A DNA stretch of 64,000 bases from Myxococcales bacterium (GCA_947483555.1 CANKMW010000018.1:1-64000); one strand, 5' to 3'; positions 19,286 through 28,842 are shown, counted from the first letter of the stretch. Notes: generated by a model from the letters alone, not told the origin. A program made the numbers and translations.

Positions 19286-19678
19286 CTACCGGTCCTTGAA
19301 CTGCAGCCCCTCGGTACCCTCGTCGTCGAGCGGGCCCAGGCAGTCACCCTCGAGCTGGGCGACGCTGGTCGCCTTGTTCACGCACGCGGTCACGCGATCG
19401 GGCGCCGTGCGGCATTCGACCACCACCATCGCGACGTTGTCCTTCACTTCCTCGGGCGTCATCTTGGTGCGCTCGGCCGCCGCCTGGTACAGCGTCTCGA
19501 CCTTGCTGCCGATGGCTGCGCACGCCGCCGGATCGCCGGTCCCGGTGCCGGTCCCGGTCCCGGTTCCGGTCCCGGTCCCGGTTCCGGTGCCGCGGCCCCC
19601 GCCGGACTTGTTCTGCTTGCACGCACACGCGGCCGCCAGGGCCGCGACGACCAACCAACCGAGTCCGATTCCTCGCAT
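19286..19678 (-). CDS. small lipoprotein with GTG-repeat linker
   Basis: 130 residues from ATG 19678. Signal WLVVAALAAAC with lipobox, then a linker made of nine Gly-Thr pairs, then a helical Cys-containing domain (CAAIGSKVETLYQAAAERTKMTPEEVKDN...CRTAPDRVTACVNKA...GDCLG). The EExxD-N region and Cys pattern parallel those of the following lipoprotein, supporting a shared origin. The linker is encoded by a six-base repeat and may vary in length. No function can be assigned. It lies 23 bases downstream of surE. Confidence 0.75.
   Translation of the reverse strand: MRGIGLGWLVVAALAAACACKQNKSGGGRGTGTGTGTGTGTGTGTGTGDPAACAAIGSKVETLYQAAAERTKMTPEEVKDNVAMVVVECRTAPDRVTACVNKATSVAQLEGDCLGPLDDEGTEGLQFKDR
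19536..19590. repeat. six-base microsatellite in lipoprotein linker
   Basis: Nine tandem six-base units of the GGNACC type (minus strand) encoding Gly-Thr. The unit length is a multiple of three, so slippage would lengthen or shorten the linker without breaking the frame. Confidence 0.8.
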
Positions 19679-19701
19679 CGACGGCGAGCCTACCACTCGC
19701 C

Positions 19702-20475
<774 letters not shown>

Positions 20476-20502
20476 CTCGGTGCACCATGCCCTGCTGGAT
20501 CC

Positions 20503-20541
20503 GAAAAGAAAACCGGGACGGCCACCTGCGTGACCGTCCCG
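20503..20541 (-). terminator. intrinsic terminator downstream of tRNA-Pro
   Basis: On the minus strand an 8-base-pair stem CGGGACGG/CCGTCCCG with a 12-base loop is followed at once by TTTTCTTTTC. It begins 7 bases past the 3-prime end of tRNA-Pro, so it ends that transcript ahead of surE. Confidence 0.8.
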
Positions 20542-20547
20542 TCCCGG

Positions 20548-20621
20548 TCGGGGCGACAGGATTTGAACCTGCGACTCCCAGACCCCCAGTCTGGTGCGCT
20601 ACCAGGCTGCGCTACGCCCCG
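20548..20621 (-). tRNA. tRNA-Pro (anticodon GGG)
   Basis: 74 bases on the minus strand. Acceptor CGGGGCG pairs with CGCCCCG; D arm GCGC...GCGC; anticodon arm CCAGA-CTGGGGG-TCTGG with anticodon GGG; T arm GCAGG-TTCAAAT-CCTGT. CCA is not encoded. It is the next gene after ihfA in the same direction and is followed by a clear intrinsic terminator. Confidence 0.96.
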
Positions 20622-20666
20622 GGAGGGACCGTCGAAATACAGCATCAGCCCCGAACTCGCAAGCCC

Positions 20667-20966
20667 TCACACTGCTGGCTGGCCGTTCAGGATGTTCTTC
20701 AACACCTGGCTTGGCTTGAACGTCAGGACGCGGCGCGCGGAGATGGTGATCTCCTCGCCGGTCTGCGGGTTGCGGCCGATCCGTGCCTTCTTCTCGCGCA
20801 CGATGAAGTTACCGAAACCCGAGATCTTGATCTTCTCGCCGCGCTCCAGCGTCTCCTTGATCTGATTGAAGACACTCTCCACGATCTCGGCGGCTTCCTT
20901 TTTGGAGAATCCGCCGACCTTCTCGTAGACCGCCTCGATGATGTCGGCCTTGGTCATTCGAGCCAT
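20667..20966 (-). CDS. ihfA: integration host factor alpha subunit (HU/IHF family)
   Basis: 99 residues from ATG 20966; a second ATG at 20957 has GGAGG eight bases ahead and could be the true start. DNA-binding HU/IHF fold: MTKADIIEAVYEKVGGFSKKEAAEIV, FNQIKETLERGEKIKISGFGNF, then the arm tip REKKARIGRNPQTGEEITISARRVLTFKP. The Pro at the arm tip (GRNP) intercalates in bent DNA. Position directly after pheT is the classic one for ihfA, which supports IHF alpha over HU. Longer upstream in-frame sequence is non-coding. It has its own likely promoter in the 163-base gap after pheT. Confidence 0.92.
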   Translation of the reverse strand: MARMTKADIIEAVYEKVGGFSKKEAAEIVESVFNQIKETLERGEKIKISGFGNFIVREKKARIGRNPQTGEEITISARRVLTFKPSQVLKNILNGQPAV

Positions 20967-21033
20967 CCTCCGCTTGCTCCTTGCAAGCCCGCCTACCGGC
21001 TGGGCGTGATCCGAAGGGTTGGAACGTGCAGAC

Positions 21034-21060
21034 ATTATCACAACTTGCGAGCCATGTAAG
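21034..21060 (-). promoter_or_regulatory. candidate sigma-70 promoter for ihfA
   Basis: In the AT-richer gap between pheT and ihfA, the minus strand has CTTACA, 15 bases and TGTGATAAT, an extended -10 element. Placement would give a leader of about 60 bases before the ihfA start. Based only on resemblance to consensus. Confidence 0.4.
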
Positions 21061-21129
21061 GACAAGGCCGCGAGATCTAACGACGTTCGGCCGATCCCCC
21101 CAGAAAACGTGCAATTACCATATGTTAGA

Positions 21130-23577
21130 CTAGCGGCGTTCGGCCGGCGTCTCGGCGATCAAGCGCGCGACGATCGCTTCGTGGACCTGATCGACCTCGG
21201 CATCGGTCAACGTGCGATCGGGCGCGCGGTAGGTGATCGACCACAACATGCTCTTCTTGCCACGGCCGAGCCGCGCGGGATCCCGGTACTCCTCGGCGAG
21301 GCGCACCGCTTCGACCAGCACCTGCGCCGTCCCGGCGATCACGTCGCGCACGCGCGCGGCCGGGATGGGGTCGTCGAGCAGGAGCGAGACGTCGCGCGCG
21401 CTGGCCGGGAACCGAGGCACGGCGCGCATCTGAGCCGGCGTCGGCGCGGGTAGCGCTCCGAGCGTCAGGTCGAACATGAACACCGGCCCATCGACACCCA
21501 GCCGTTCGCGCGCCGCCGGGTGGACCTCGCCGATCTCGCCGAGCACACGTCCGTCGGCGCCGAGCACGCGAGCCGCGACGCCCGGATGCAGGTACGGAAT
21601 GTCGCTGGCGGCGACGAAGCGGACCTCGCCGGCGCCCAGCGAGCGCGCCAGGTGCTCGAGGACGCCCCTGGCATCGGCGTAGTCCCACGGCTGCGGCGCG
21701 CCGAGCCATCGGGGCCGGGCCCCGGCCAGCACGACCGCGGCGTGCAGCGGTTCGTCGCACAGCTCGGTCGGTTCGCCGTCGAGCGGCTGGCCCGGCTTGC
21801 GCAAGAAGACCGCGCCGACCTCGAACAGCGCCACGTCGGCGATGCCGAAGCTGATGTTGCGGGCCACCGCCGCCACCAGGTTGGGAAGCAGGGACGTGCG
21901 CATCACCGCCTGCTCGGCGCTCATCGGGTTGCGCACCGCCACCGGGTGGGCGCGCGGGTGGCCGGCGGGCAAGCCGAGCGCCGCGTGGCGATCGCGGCTC
22001 TGGAACCCGAACGTGATCGCCTCGGCCAGGCCGGCGGCGGCCAGCGCGCGGCGGGCGCGATCGGCGATGTCGTCGACCAGCTGCGCCGGTCCGACGTGGA
22101 GCGCCGGCAGCGTCGCCGGCACGTTGGCGTAGCCGTGGATGCGCAGGATGTCCTCGATCAGGTCGACCTCGCGGGTGAGGTCGGCGCGGGCCGACGGCGG
22201 CGTCACCCGCCAGTGCCCGGCACCGTCGGGGATGACGTCGCAGCCCAGGCGCACCAGCGCGGCCTCGCAGTCACCGGCGGGAATCTCGACGCCGATCAAC
22301 GCCCGGGTGCGCGCCAGGCGCAGCGGCACGCTGGGCCGCGTCGGCGGCCGCGGGTACACGTCGACGGCGCCGCGGGCGATGCGGCCGCCGCCGAGGCGGG
22401 CCAGTAGCACCGCGGCGCGGGCGGCGGCGAGCGGCGCCAGCTCGGGGTCGACGCCGCGCTCGAAGCGCTGCGACGCTTCCGACGGCAAGCCCAGGCGGCG
22501 CGCGGTGCGGCGGATCGAACGCGGCTCGAAGCTGGCGCTCTCGAGCAGCACCCGGGTCGTCGATGGCGAGACCTCGCTGTCGGCGCCGCCCATGACGCCG
22601 GCCAGCGCCACCGGCCGCTCGCCGTCGCAGATCAGCAGGTCGGTCGGCTCGAGCACGCGCTGGGTGCCGTCGAGCGTGGTCATGTGCTCGCCAGCGTGGG
22701 CGCGCCGGACGTCGATGTGCGCGCCGCGGACGTGGTGCCAGTCGAACGCGTGCAGCGGCTGGCCGAGCTCGAACAGGACGTAGTTGGTGACGTCGACCAG
22801 GTTGGAGATCGGGCGCACGCCGACCGCGCGCAGGCGCTGGGCGAAGCGACGCGGCGACGGCCGCACGGTCAGGCCGTCGATCACCCGCGCCACGTAGCGC
22901 GGGCAGCCCGACGGATCGGTGATCGACACGCGGGCCAGCGCGGCGGCGTCGAGGTCGGCGGCCAGCGCCTCGAGGTCGGGCTCGGGCGCCGGCGGGACCA
23001 CCCGGCCGCCGAGCAGCGCGCACAGCTCGCGGGCCAGGCCGAGGTGGCCGAGGCAATCGCCGCGGTTGGCCGGCGCGTTGACGTCGAGCACCCAGTCGGC
23101 GACGCCGAGCGCTTGCTGCGCCCGGGCACCGAGCGGCGTGCCGTCGTCGGCGTCGAGCACGATGATGCCGCCGGCGTCGTCGCCGACGGCGAGCTCGATC
23201 TCCGAGCACAACATGCCGGGTGACTCGACGCCCTTGACGGCCTTGGTCGCCAGCGTGAGCCCGCCGGGCAAGGTCGCGCCGGGCGGCGCCCACAGCACCT
23301 TGCGGCCCAGCGCGGGCACGTTGGGCGCGCCGCACACGACCTGGGTCGCGGCGCCGCCGCGCGCCGAGATCACGTCGACCAGGGTCAGCTTGTCGCTGCC
23401 CGGGTGCGGCCGCTTGCCGACCACCTCGGCGACCACGACGCCGCTGAAGCCGGCGCCGAGATCGACGATGCCCTCGATCTCGAGGCCGCCACCGGTGAGC
23501 GCGCGGGCGCCCTCCTCCACCGTCGGCACCAGGGGCAGATCGCACAGCTCGAGCAACCAGGACCAGACCAACTTCAT
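21130..23577 (-). CDS. pheT: phenylalanyl-tRNA synthetase beta subunit
   Basis: 815 residues, normal length. Domain order by sequence: N-terminal B1 and tRNA-binding OB module (GVVVAEVVGKRPHPGSDKLTLVDV, about 45-150), B3/B4 editing region (GCPRYVARVIDGL..., SNLVDVTNYVLFELGQPLHAFD), B5 motif, the catalytic-like core (IEDILRIHGYANVP; EAITFGFQSRD; RNPMSAEQAVMRTSLLPNLV), and a C-terminal anticodon-binding fold (FPASARDVSLLLDD...YRDPARLGRGKKSMLWSITYRAPDRTLTDAEV). Pairs with PheS as an alpha2-beta2 enzyme that charges tRNA-Phe and edits Tyr-tRNA-Phe. Starts 15 bases after the pheS stop. Confidence 0.97.
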   Translation of the reverse strand: MKLVWSWLLELCDLPLVPTVEEGARALTGGGLEIEGIVDLGAGFSGVVVAEVVGKRPHPGSDKLTLVDVISARGGAATQVVCGAPNVPALGRKVLWAPPGATLPGGLTLATKAVKGVESPGMLCSEIELAVGDDAGGIIVLDADDGTPLGARAQQALGVADWVLDVNAPANRGDCLGHLGLARELCALLGGRVVPPAPEPDLEALAADLDAAALARVSITDPSGCPRYVARVIDGLTVRPSPRRFAQRLRAVGVRPISNLVDVTNYVLFELGQPLHAFDWHHVRGAHIDVRRAHAGEHMTTLDGTQRVLEPTDLLICDGERPVALAGVMGGADSEVSPSTTRVLLESASFEPRSIRRTARRLGLPSEASQRFERGVDPELAPLAAARAAVLLARLGGGRIARGAVDVYPRPPTRPSVPLRLARTRALIGVEIPAGDCEAALVRLGCDVIPDGAGHWRVTPPSARADLTREVDLIEDILRIHGYANVPATLPALHVGPAQLVDDIADRARRALAAAGLAEAITFGFQSRDRHAALGLPAGHPRAHPVAVRNPMSAEQAVMRTSLLPNLVAAVARNISFGIADVALFEVGAVFLRKPGQPLDGEPTELCDEPLHAAVVLAGARPRWLGAPQPWDYADARGVLEHLARSLGAGEVRFVAASDIPYLHPGVAARVLGADGRVLGEIGEVHPAARERLGVDGPVFMFDLTLGALPAPTPAQMRAVPRFPASARDVSLLLDDPIPAARVRDVIAGTAQVLVEAVRLAEEYRDPARLGRGKKSMLWSITYRAPDRTLTDAEVDQVHEAIVARLIAETPAERR

Positions 23578-23592
23578 CGCTGACTCCGTCGG

Positions 23593-24639
<1,047 letters not shown>

Positions 24640-24661
24640 GGGGACTCTGAGGAAGTAGCCG

Positions 24662-24691
24662 AAAACGGAAAAGGCCGCTCGGTGGCGGCCT
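24662..24691 (-). terminator. terminator-like hairpin between rplT and pheS (possible attenuator)
   Basis: Minus strand AGGCCGC, six bases, GCGGCCT, then TTTCCGTTTTCGG. A perfect 7-base-pair GC stem with a T-rich tail 23 bases before pheS. Just upstream, CCGGCGCC and GGCGCTGG can pair in a competing or preceding hairpin. Position matches pheST attenuation known in E. coli, but no leader peptide with Phe codons is evident here. Confidence 0.72.
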
Positions 24692-24741
24692 CGGATTCGT
24701 ACCGGCCAGCGCCCAGTCGGCGCCGGTCAGTCCGGTTCAGC

Positions 24742-25086
24742 TCACCGCGCGGTTGCGACGATGGCCTGAAACGCCTGCGGATCGCTGACGGCGATCTCGG
24801 CGAGCATCTTGCGGTTGATGCTGACGCCGGCCTTGTTGAGGCCGCCCATCAGCCGCGAGTAGCTCTTGCCGAGGATGCGCGCGGCGGCGTTGATGCGCTG
24901 GATCCACAGGCCGCGGAAGTCCCGCTTGCGCACCTTGCGCGAGCGATACATGTGCATCCAGGCGTGCTGGACGGCCTCGTTGGCGGCGGCGTGGCAGCTG
25001 TGGCGCTTACCGCGAAAGCCCTTGGCGGCTTTCAGCACGCGGTTGCGACGGCGGCGGGCCTTGAATCCTCGTTTTGCGCGGGGCAT
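24742..25086 (-). CDS. rplT: 50S ribosomal protein L20
   Basis: 114 residues, standard length. The start MPRAKRGFKARRRRNRVLKAAKGFRGKRHSCHAAANEAV and the helical C-terminus with SYSRLMGGLNKAGVSINRKMLAEIAV are canonical. L20 binds 23S rRNA early in assembly of the large subunit; in bacteria it also represses its own operon by binding leader RNA. It follows rpmI by 18 bases. Confidence 0.98.
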   Translation of the reverse strand: MPRAKRGFKARRRRNRVLKAAKGFRGKRHSCHAAANEAVQHAWMHMYRSRKVRKRDFRGLWIQRINAAARILGKSYSRLMGGLNKAGVSINRKMLAEIAVSDPQAFQAIVATAR

Positions 25087-25104
25087 ACGAACCTCGGATG
25101 GCGA

Positions 25105-25305
25105 TCAGGTGCCGTACGGCAGCATCGCCGCGATCTGGTGGTGCTGTGCAGGTCCGACGTACGCACCCATGCGGAGCCGACGCTTCCGCTTCTGGGTACG
25201 GCCGGTCAGCAAGTGCCGCCGGAACACGCACTGGTACTTGTACTTGCCCGTCGCGGTCTTTTTGAACCGCTTCTTGGCACCGGAATGGGTCTTGACCTTG
25301 GGCAT
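25105..25305 (-). CDS. rpmI: 50S ribosomal protein L35
   Basis: 66 residues, [21 protein letters not shown] then [15 protein letters not shown], the L35 signature. A small basic protein on the large-subunit surface. Preceded by a strong, multi-stem RNA element in the 202-base gap after infC, which probably controls rpmI-rplT expression. Confidence 0.97.
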   Translation of the reverse strand: MPKVKTHSGAKKRFKKTATGKYKYQCVFRRHLLTGRTQKRKRRLRMGAYVGPAQHHQIAAMLPYGT

Positions 25306-25368
25306 GGCGCGGAAGGCGGTTTATGCACGAGCCCGAGCCGCTTGGCAAGACCCTAGTCGCCCGAAAGG

Positions 25369-25503
25369 GGGACAGGCTCCTACGTTCCAACGACTCGACA
25401 TCGTTCCTGTTTTCGGGCCGATCGCGGCGGGCTTGCGCACCCGATCGCGATCGGCCCTAAAAGAGTAGGGATCCTGGGCCCTTGCGACCCAGGAACCTGT
25501 CCC
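25369..25503 (-). ncRNA. structured RNA leader upstream of rpmI-rplT (candidate ribosomal-protein autoregulatory leader)
   Basis: Read on the minus strand, GGGACAGG (25503-25496) pairs with CCTGTCCC (25376-25369), closing a roughly 135-base element. Inside are three hairpins: TCCTGGG/CCCAGGA (25494-25472), a perfect 12-pair GGGCCGATCGCG/CGCGATCGGCCC (25457-25415) with an inner CGGG/CCCG, and AACGA/TCGTT (25405-25389). The closing stem plus enclosed stems is the shape of a multi-branch junction, and the place, ahead of the L35-L20 genes, is where L20 represses its operon in other bacteria. GGTTCC near the 5-prime side could also pair with GGAACG near the 3-prime side, a possible pseudoknot. 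Confidence 0.6.
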
Positions 25504-25507
25504 AACT

Positions 25508-26266
25508 CTACTCCGTCGGCTTCTCGACGGTCGCCGCTTCGGGCTCGGGCTCGTCATCGTCGTCGTCATCGACGTCGGCGTTGATCTCGTCCTCGTCCGG
25601 CTCGTCGGGGGCCGCCTCCTCCACGGGAGCGGGCTTGCCGGCGGCCTTGGCCTGGTCCTTCTTGGCCTGCAGGGAGGCCATGACGGCCTTGCGGACCTCG
25701 GCGGCCTTGCGGACCACGTTGGGCTTGGGCGAGATGATCATGATCATTCGCCGGCCTTCCATGTTGGGCGTCACCTCGACGGTCGCCAGGTCCGCGGTGG
25801 CCTCGACGACCCGGTTGAGGACGTTCATGCCGGTCTGCGGGTGCGTGATCTCGCGGCCGCGGAACACGACCGCGAGCCGGACCTTGTTGCCCTCCTCGAG
25901 GAAGCGGCGGACATGCTTCACCTTGAAGTCCATGTCGTGGCCCTCGGTCTTGGGTCGGAACTTGATCTCCTTGATCTCGACCGTCGACGCGTTCTTCTTG
26001 GCCTTGCGGGTCTGCTTGGCCTGCTCGTACTTGTACTTGCCGTAGTCCATGATCCGGCACACCGGCGGGAACGCGCGGGGCGAGATCTCGACCAGGTCGA
26101 GTCCCTTCTCCTCGGCGAGCCGGACGGCCTCGTGGGTCTGCATGACGCCGAGCTGTTCGCCCTCGTCCATGATGACCCGGACCTCGGGGACCCGGATACG
26201 GTGGTTGATTCGCATGCCGCCCTGGGGTCGGCGGCGATCGTCACGGCCCATCGGACGGCCGTTCAT
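25508..26266 (-). CDS. infC: translation initiation factor IF-3 with acidic C-terminal tail
   Basis: 252 residues; the usual length is about 180. N-domain (INHRIRVPEVRVIMDEGEQLGVM, IMDYGKYKYEQ) and C-domain (EIKFRPKTEGHDMDFKVKHVRRFLEEGNKVRLAVVFRGREI, NMEGRRMIMIISPK) are complete. After about residue 185 comes a Lys/Ala-rich helix and then a very acidic tail with DDDDDDEPEPE, absent from E. coli IF-3. The start is a plain ATG, unlike the AUU of enterics; an internal ATG (before RINHRIRV) is also possible. IF-3 binds the 30S subunit and checks initiator tRNA pairing. It follows thrS with a 148-base gap. Confidence 0.96.
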   Translation of the reverse strand: MNGRPMGRDDRRRPQGGMRINHRIRVPEVRVIMDEGEQLGVMQTHEAVRLAEEKGLDLVEISPRAFPPVCRIMDYGKYKYEQAKQTRKAKKNASTVEIKEIKFRPKTEGHDMDFKVKHVRRFLEEGNKVRLAVVFRGREITHPQTGMNVLNRVVEATADLATVEVTPNMEGRRMIMIISPKPNVVRKAAEVRKAVMASLQAKKDQAKAAGKPAPVEEAAPDEPDEDEINADVDDDDDDEPEPEAATVEKPTE

Positions 26267-26414
26267 GGCAGGCCCGGCGAGCGAAGCGGGCGCGGAACGA
26301 TGACAGTCTTTCGCATGGGGATCGAGTTCATCCTCGGTTCGGTTTGGAGGCAGTTCTACCGCAGGTCAAGCCGGCGGTGTACCGCAAATGGCCACGCCTG
26401 TCCGGCAGACGATG

Positions 26415-28238
26415 TCACGTCGTGGCCGCCACCACCCCGCCACGCGGGATGGTCGCCGCCGCGCGCAGGTGCTGGACGAAGGCGTCGATCGCCATGGCCG
26501 GCAGCTGCACGCCGTCGCGGGCCCGCGCCGCCACCGCGCGCGCCTCGACTTCCTTGTCGCCGCACACCAGCATGAACGGGATCTTCTCGAGCTGGGCCTG
26601 GCGAATCTTGGCGCCCAGCTTCTCGCCACCGGTGTGGGTATCGACGCGGAAGCCGGCCTGCTTGAGCACCGCCGCGACCTCGTTCACGTACGCCTCCTGG
26701 CGGTCGCCGATCGAGATCACCCGCGCCTGCACCGGGGCCAGCCAGACCGGGAACGCGCCGGCGTAGTGCTCGGTCAGGACCGCGAAGAACCGCTCCATCG
26801 ACCCCAGCAGCGCGCGGTGCACCATGACGATCCGGTGCTTGGCACCGTCGGTCCCGACGTACTGCAGATCGAACCGCTCGGGCAGGTTGAAGTCGACCTG
26901 GATCGTCGAGCACTGCCACTCGCGGCCGAGGCAATCCTTGAGCTTGAGGTCGATCTTGGGACCGTAGAAGGCCCCGCCGCCGGGATCGATCTCGAACGGC
27001 AGCCCCGACTTCTCGAGCACCGCGAGCAAGGCCGCCTCGGCGACCTTCCACATCGCGGGATCGCCGATGAACTCCTTGGGCTGGGTCGCCAGGTACAGCT
27101 TGAACTCGCTGAACCCGAAGGTCCGCAGCACGTACAGGCAGAAGTCGACCACCCGCTCGAGCTCGCCGGGCAGCTGCTCGGGAGTCATGAAGAGGTGGGC
27201 GTCATCCTGCGTGAAGCCGCGCACGCGCAGCAGGCCGTGCATCACGCCCGAGCGCTCGTAGCGGTACACGGTGCCGAGCTCGGCCCAGCGGTGCGGCAGC
27301 TCGCGGTAGCTGCGCAGCCCCTTCTTGAACATGGTGCAGTGGAACGGGCAGTTCATCGGCTTGACCAGGTACTGCTGGCCGTCGACGTCCATGCCCGCGT
27401 ACATGTTCTCCTTGTAGAACGTGGTGTGCCCCGAGGTGTTCCACAGCTCCTCGCGCGCCACGTGCGGCGAGCCGACCAGCTCGTAGCCGTTGGCGAAGTG
27501 CTCCTCGCGCCAGAAGGTCTCGATGACGTGGCGGATGCGGGCACCCTTGGGGTGCCACAGCACCAGGCCGCCGCCGATGACCTCGTCGATCGAGAACAGG
27601 TCGAGATCCTTGCCGATGCGGCGGTGGTCGCGGCGCTTGGCCTCCTCGATCATCGCGAGGTGGGCGTCGAGCTCGGCCTTGGTCGCGAACGCGGTGCCGT
27701 AGATGCGTTGTAGCTGGGCGTTCTTCTCGCTGCCCCGCCAGTAGGCGCCGGCGACCGACAGCAGCTTGAAGGCGCCGATCTCGCCGGTGCGCGCCAGGTG
27801 CGGGCCCCGACACAGATCGAACCAGTCGCCGGTGGTGTAGTAGCTGACCACGGCGTCGGGCGGGAAGCTGTCGATGAGCTCGACCTTGTAGCTCTCGCCG
27901 AGCTGGTCGAACATGGCGCGGGCCTCGGCGCGGCCGAGCTCGTGGCGCACGAACGGCTCGTCGGCCTTGATGATCTTCTTCATCTCGGTCTCGATCGACG
28001 CCAGGTCGTCCTCGGTGAACGGCGTCGAGCGATCGAAGTCGTAGTAGAAGCCACTGTCGATCGAGGGGCCGATCGTCACCTTGGTGCCCGGGAACAGGCG
28101 CTGCACCGCCTTGGCCATCACGTGGGCCGTCGAGTGGCGCAGGGTCTCGAGCGGCGACAGGGTCGGCGTCGCGCCGACCAGACCTTCGAGGAGGTCGGCT
28201 TCGACGGGGGAGCTGGGAGGCGGATCCGCTTCGGACAT
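26415..28238 (-). CDS. thrS: threonyl-tRNA synthetase lacking the TGS domain
   Basis: 607 residues against about 640 in E. coli. The protein goes almost directly (residue 34) into the second-additional editing domain (LRHSTAHVMAKAVQRLFPGTKVTIGPSI, with HxxxH and later the Cys/His of RGPHL), so the N-terminal TGS fold is missing. The class II core is intact: NCPFHC (zinc Cys), YRYERSGVMHGLLRVRGFTQDDAHLF (motif 2 and zinc His), VHRALLGSMERF (motif 3 with zinc His). The C-terminal anticodon domain (PVWLAPVQARVISIGD) follows. Heads the thrS-infC-rpmI-rplT-pheST-ihfA cluster. Confidence 0.96.
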   Translation of the reverse strand: MSEADPPPSSPVEADLLEGLVGATPTLSPLETLRHSTAHVMAKAVQRLFPGTKVTIGPSIDSGFYYDFDRSTPFTEDDLASIETEMKKIIKADEPFVRHELGRAEARAMFDQLGESYKVELIDSFPPDAVVSYYTTGDWFDLCRGPHLARTGEIGAFKLLSVAGAYWRGSEKNAQLQRIYGTAFATKAELDAHLAMIEEAKRRDHRRIGKDLDLFSIDEVIGGGLVLWHPKGARIRHVIETFWREEHFANGYELVGSPHVAREELWNTSGHTTFYKENMYAGMDVDGQQYLVKPMNCPFHCTMFKKGLRSYRELPHRWAELGTVYRYERSGVMHGLLRVRGFTQDDAHLFMTPEQLPGELERVVDFCLYVLRTFGFSEFKLYLATQPKEFIGDPAMWKVAEAALLAVLEKSGLPFEIDPGGGAFYGPKIDLKLKDCLGREWQCSTIQVDFNLPERFDLQYVGTDGAKHRIVMVHRALLGSMERFFAVLTEHYAGAFPVWLAPVQARVISIGDRQEAYVNEVAAVLKQAGFRVDTHTGGEKLGAKIRQAQLEKIPFMLVCGDKEVEARAVAARARDGVQLPAMAIDAFVQHLRAAATIPRGGVVAATT

Positions 28239-28300
28239 GGCGCGGCAGCATGCGGGCTTTTCGGGCTCCCGACAAGCAGCCGCGGGCTATGCTCCGCGCC

Positions 28301-28780
28301 ATGTCGCCCGCCGTCCGCCTCGCCCTGTCCGTGCTCCTGTTCGCCGTCGCCTGCGCCGATGACGAGCAGGCCGCTCCGATCGATGCCGCAACGATCGACG
28401 GGGCAACGGCGGATGCGCCCGTGGACGCCCCCGGGATCGATGCGCCGACCGACGCCATCGGGATCGACGCGCCCGTCGACGCGCCCAGCTCGGTGCAGAT
28501 GATCTCGTGCATCGGCGCGAACCCGGCGCAGACCATCACGATCACCGGCGTGCCCAGTGCGTTCACACCGTCTTCCGTGACGATCACCGCCAACCAGGTC
28601 ATCCGCTTTGACCCGGCCGGTACCTTTCACAACATGACCTCAGGCACGCCCCCGAGCAACGCGAACGGAATCTTTGCGACGCCGAACTCGCAGGAGGCAT
28701 GCCTGCGCTTCACGCAGGCGGGCACCTTCGCGTACTACTGCAGCATCCATCTCTTCACCGGAACCATCACCGTCAACTGA
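28301..28780 (+). CDS. cupredoxin-like lipoprotein
   Basis: 159 residues from ATG 28301 (an ATG 12 bases earlier is possible). Signal LALSVLLFAVAC with lipobox, then an Asp/Ala linker (DAPVDAPGIDAPTDA). The last 90 residues are a plastocyanin-like fold: ITANQVIRFDPAGTFHNMTSGT supplies the first His ligand, and AYYCSIHLFTGTITVN gives Cys and second His. The axial Met usually two to four residues on is Phe or Thr here, so a type 1 site would have altered colour and potential, or not bind copper. Divergent from thrS. Confidence 0.85.
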   Translation: MSPAVRLALSVLLFAVACADDEQAAPIDAATIDGATADAPVDAPGIDAPTDAIGIDAPVDAPSSVQMISCIGANPAQTITITGVPSAFTPSSVTITANQVIRFDPAGTFHNMTSGTPPSNANGIFATPNSQEACLRFTQAGTFAYYCSIHLFTGTITVN

Positions 28781-28796
28781 CGGTCCGGCCGGCGGT

Positions 28797-28842
28797 GTCC
28801 GGCGAACCGGACGCGCGATGTCCGGGATCCGGACAACCGGAC
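28797..28842. promoter_or_regulatory. two adjacent perfect palindromes (GTCCGG-n-CCGGAC)
   Basis: GTCCGG-CGAA-CCGGAC at 28797-28812 and GTCCGG-GAT-CCGGAC at 28820-28834, plus a third half-site CCGGAC at 28837-28842. They lie between the cupredoxin stop and the Uma2 start. Either tandem operator sites for a dimeric repressor, or back-to-back hairpins ending the cupredoxin transcript; there is no T-run. Confidence 0.45.

Noticed and set aside
26267-26414. T-box or leader RNA between thrS and infC
   Set aside because: No T-box consensus or strong hairpin seen in 148 bases.
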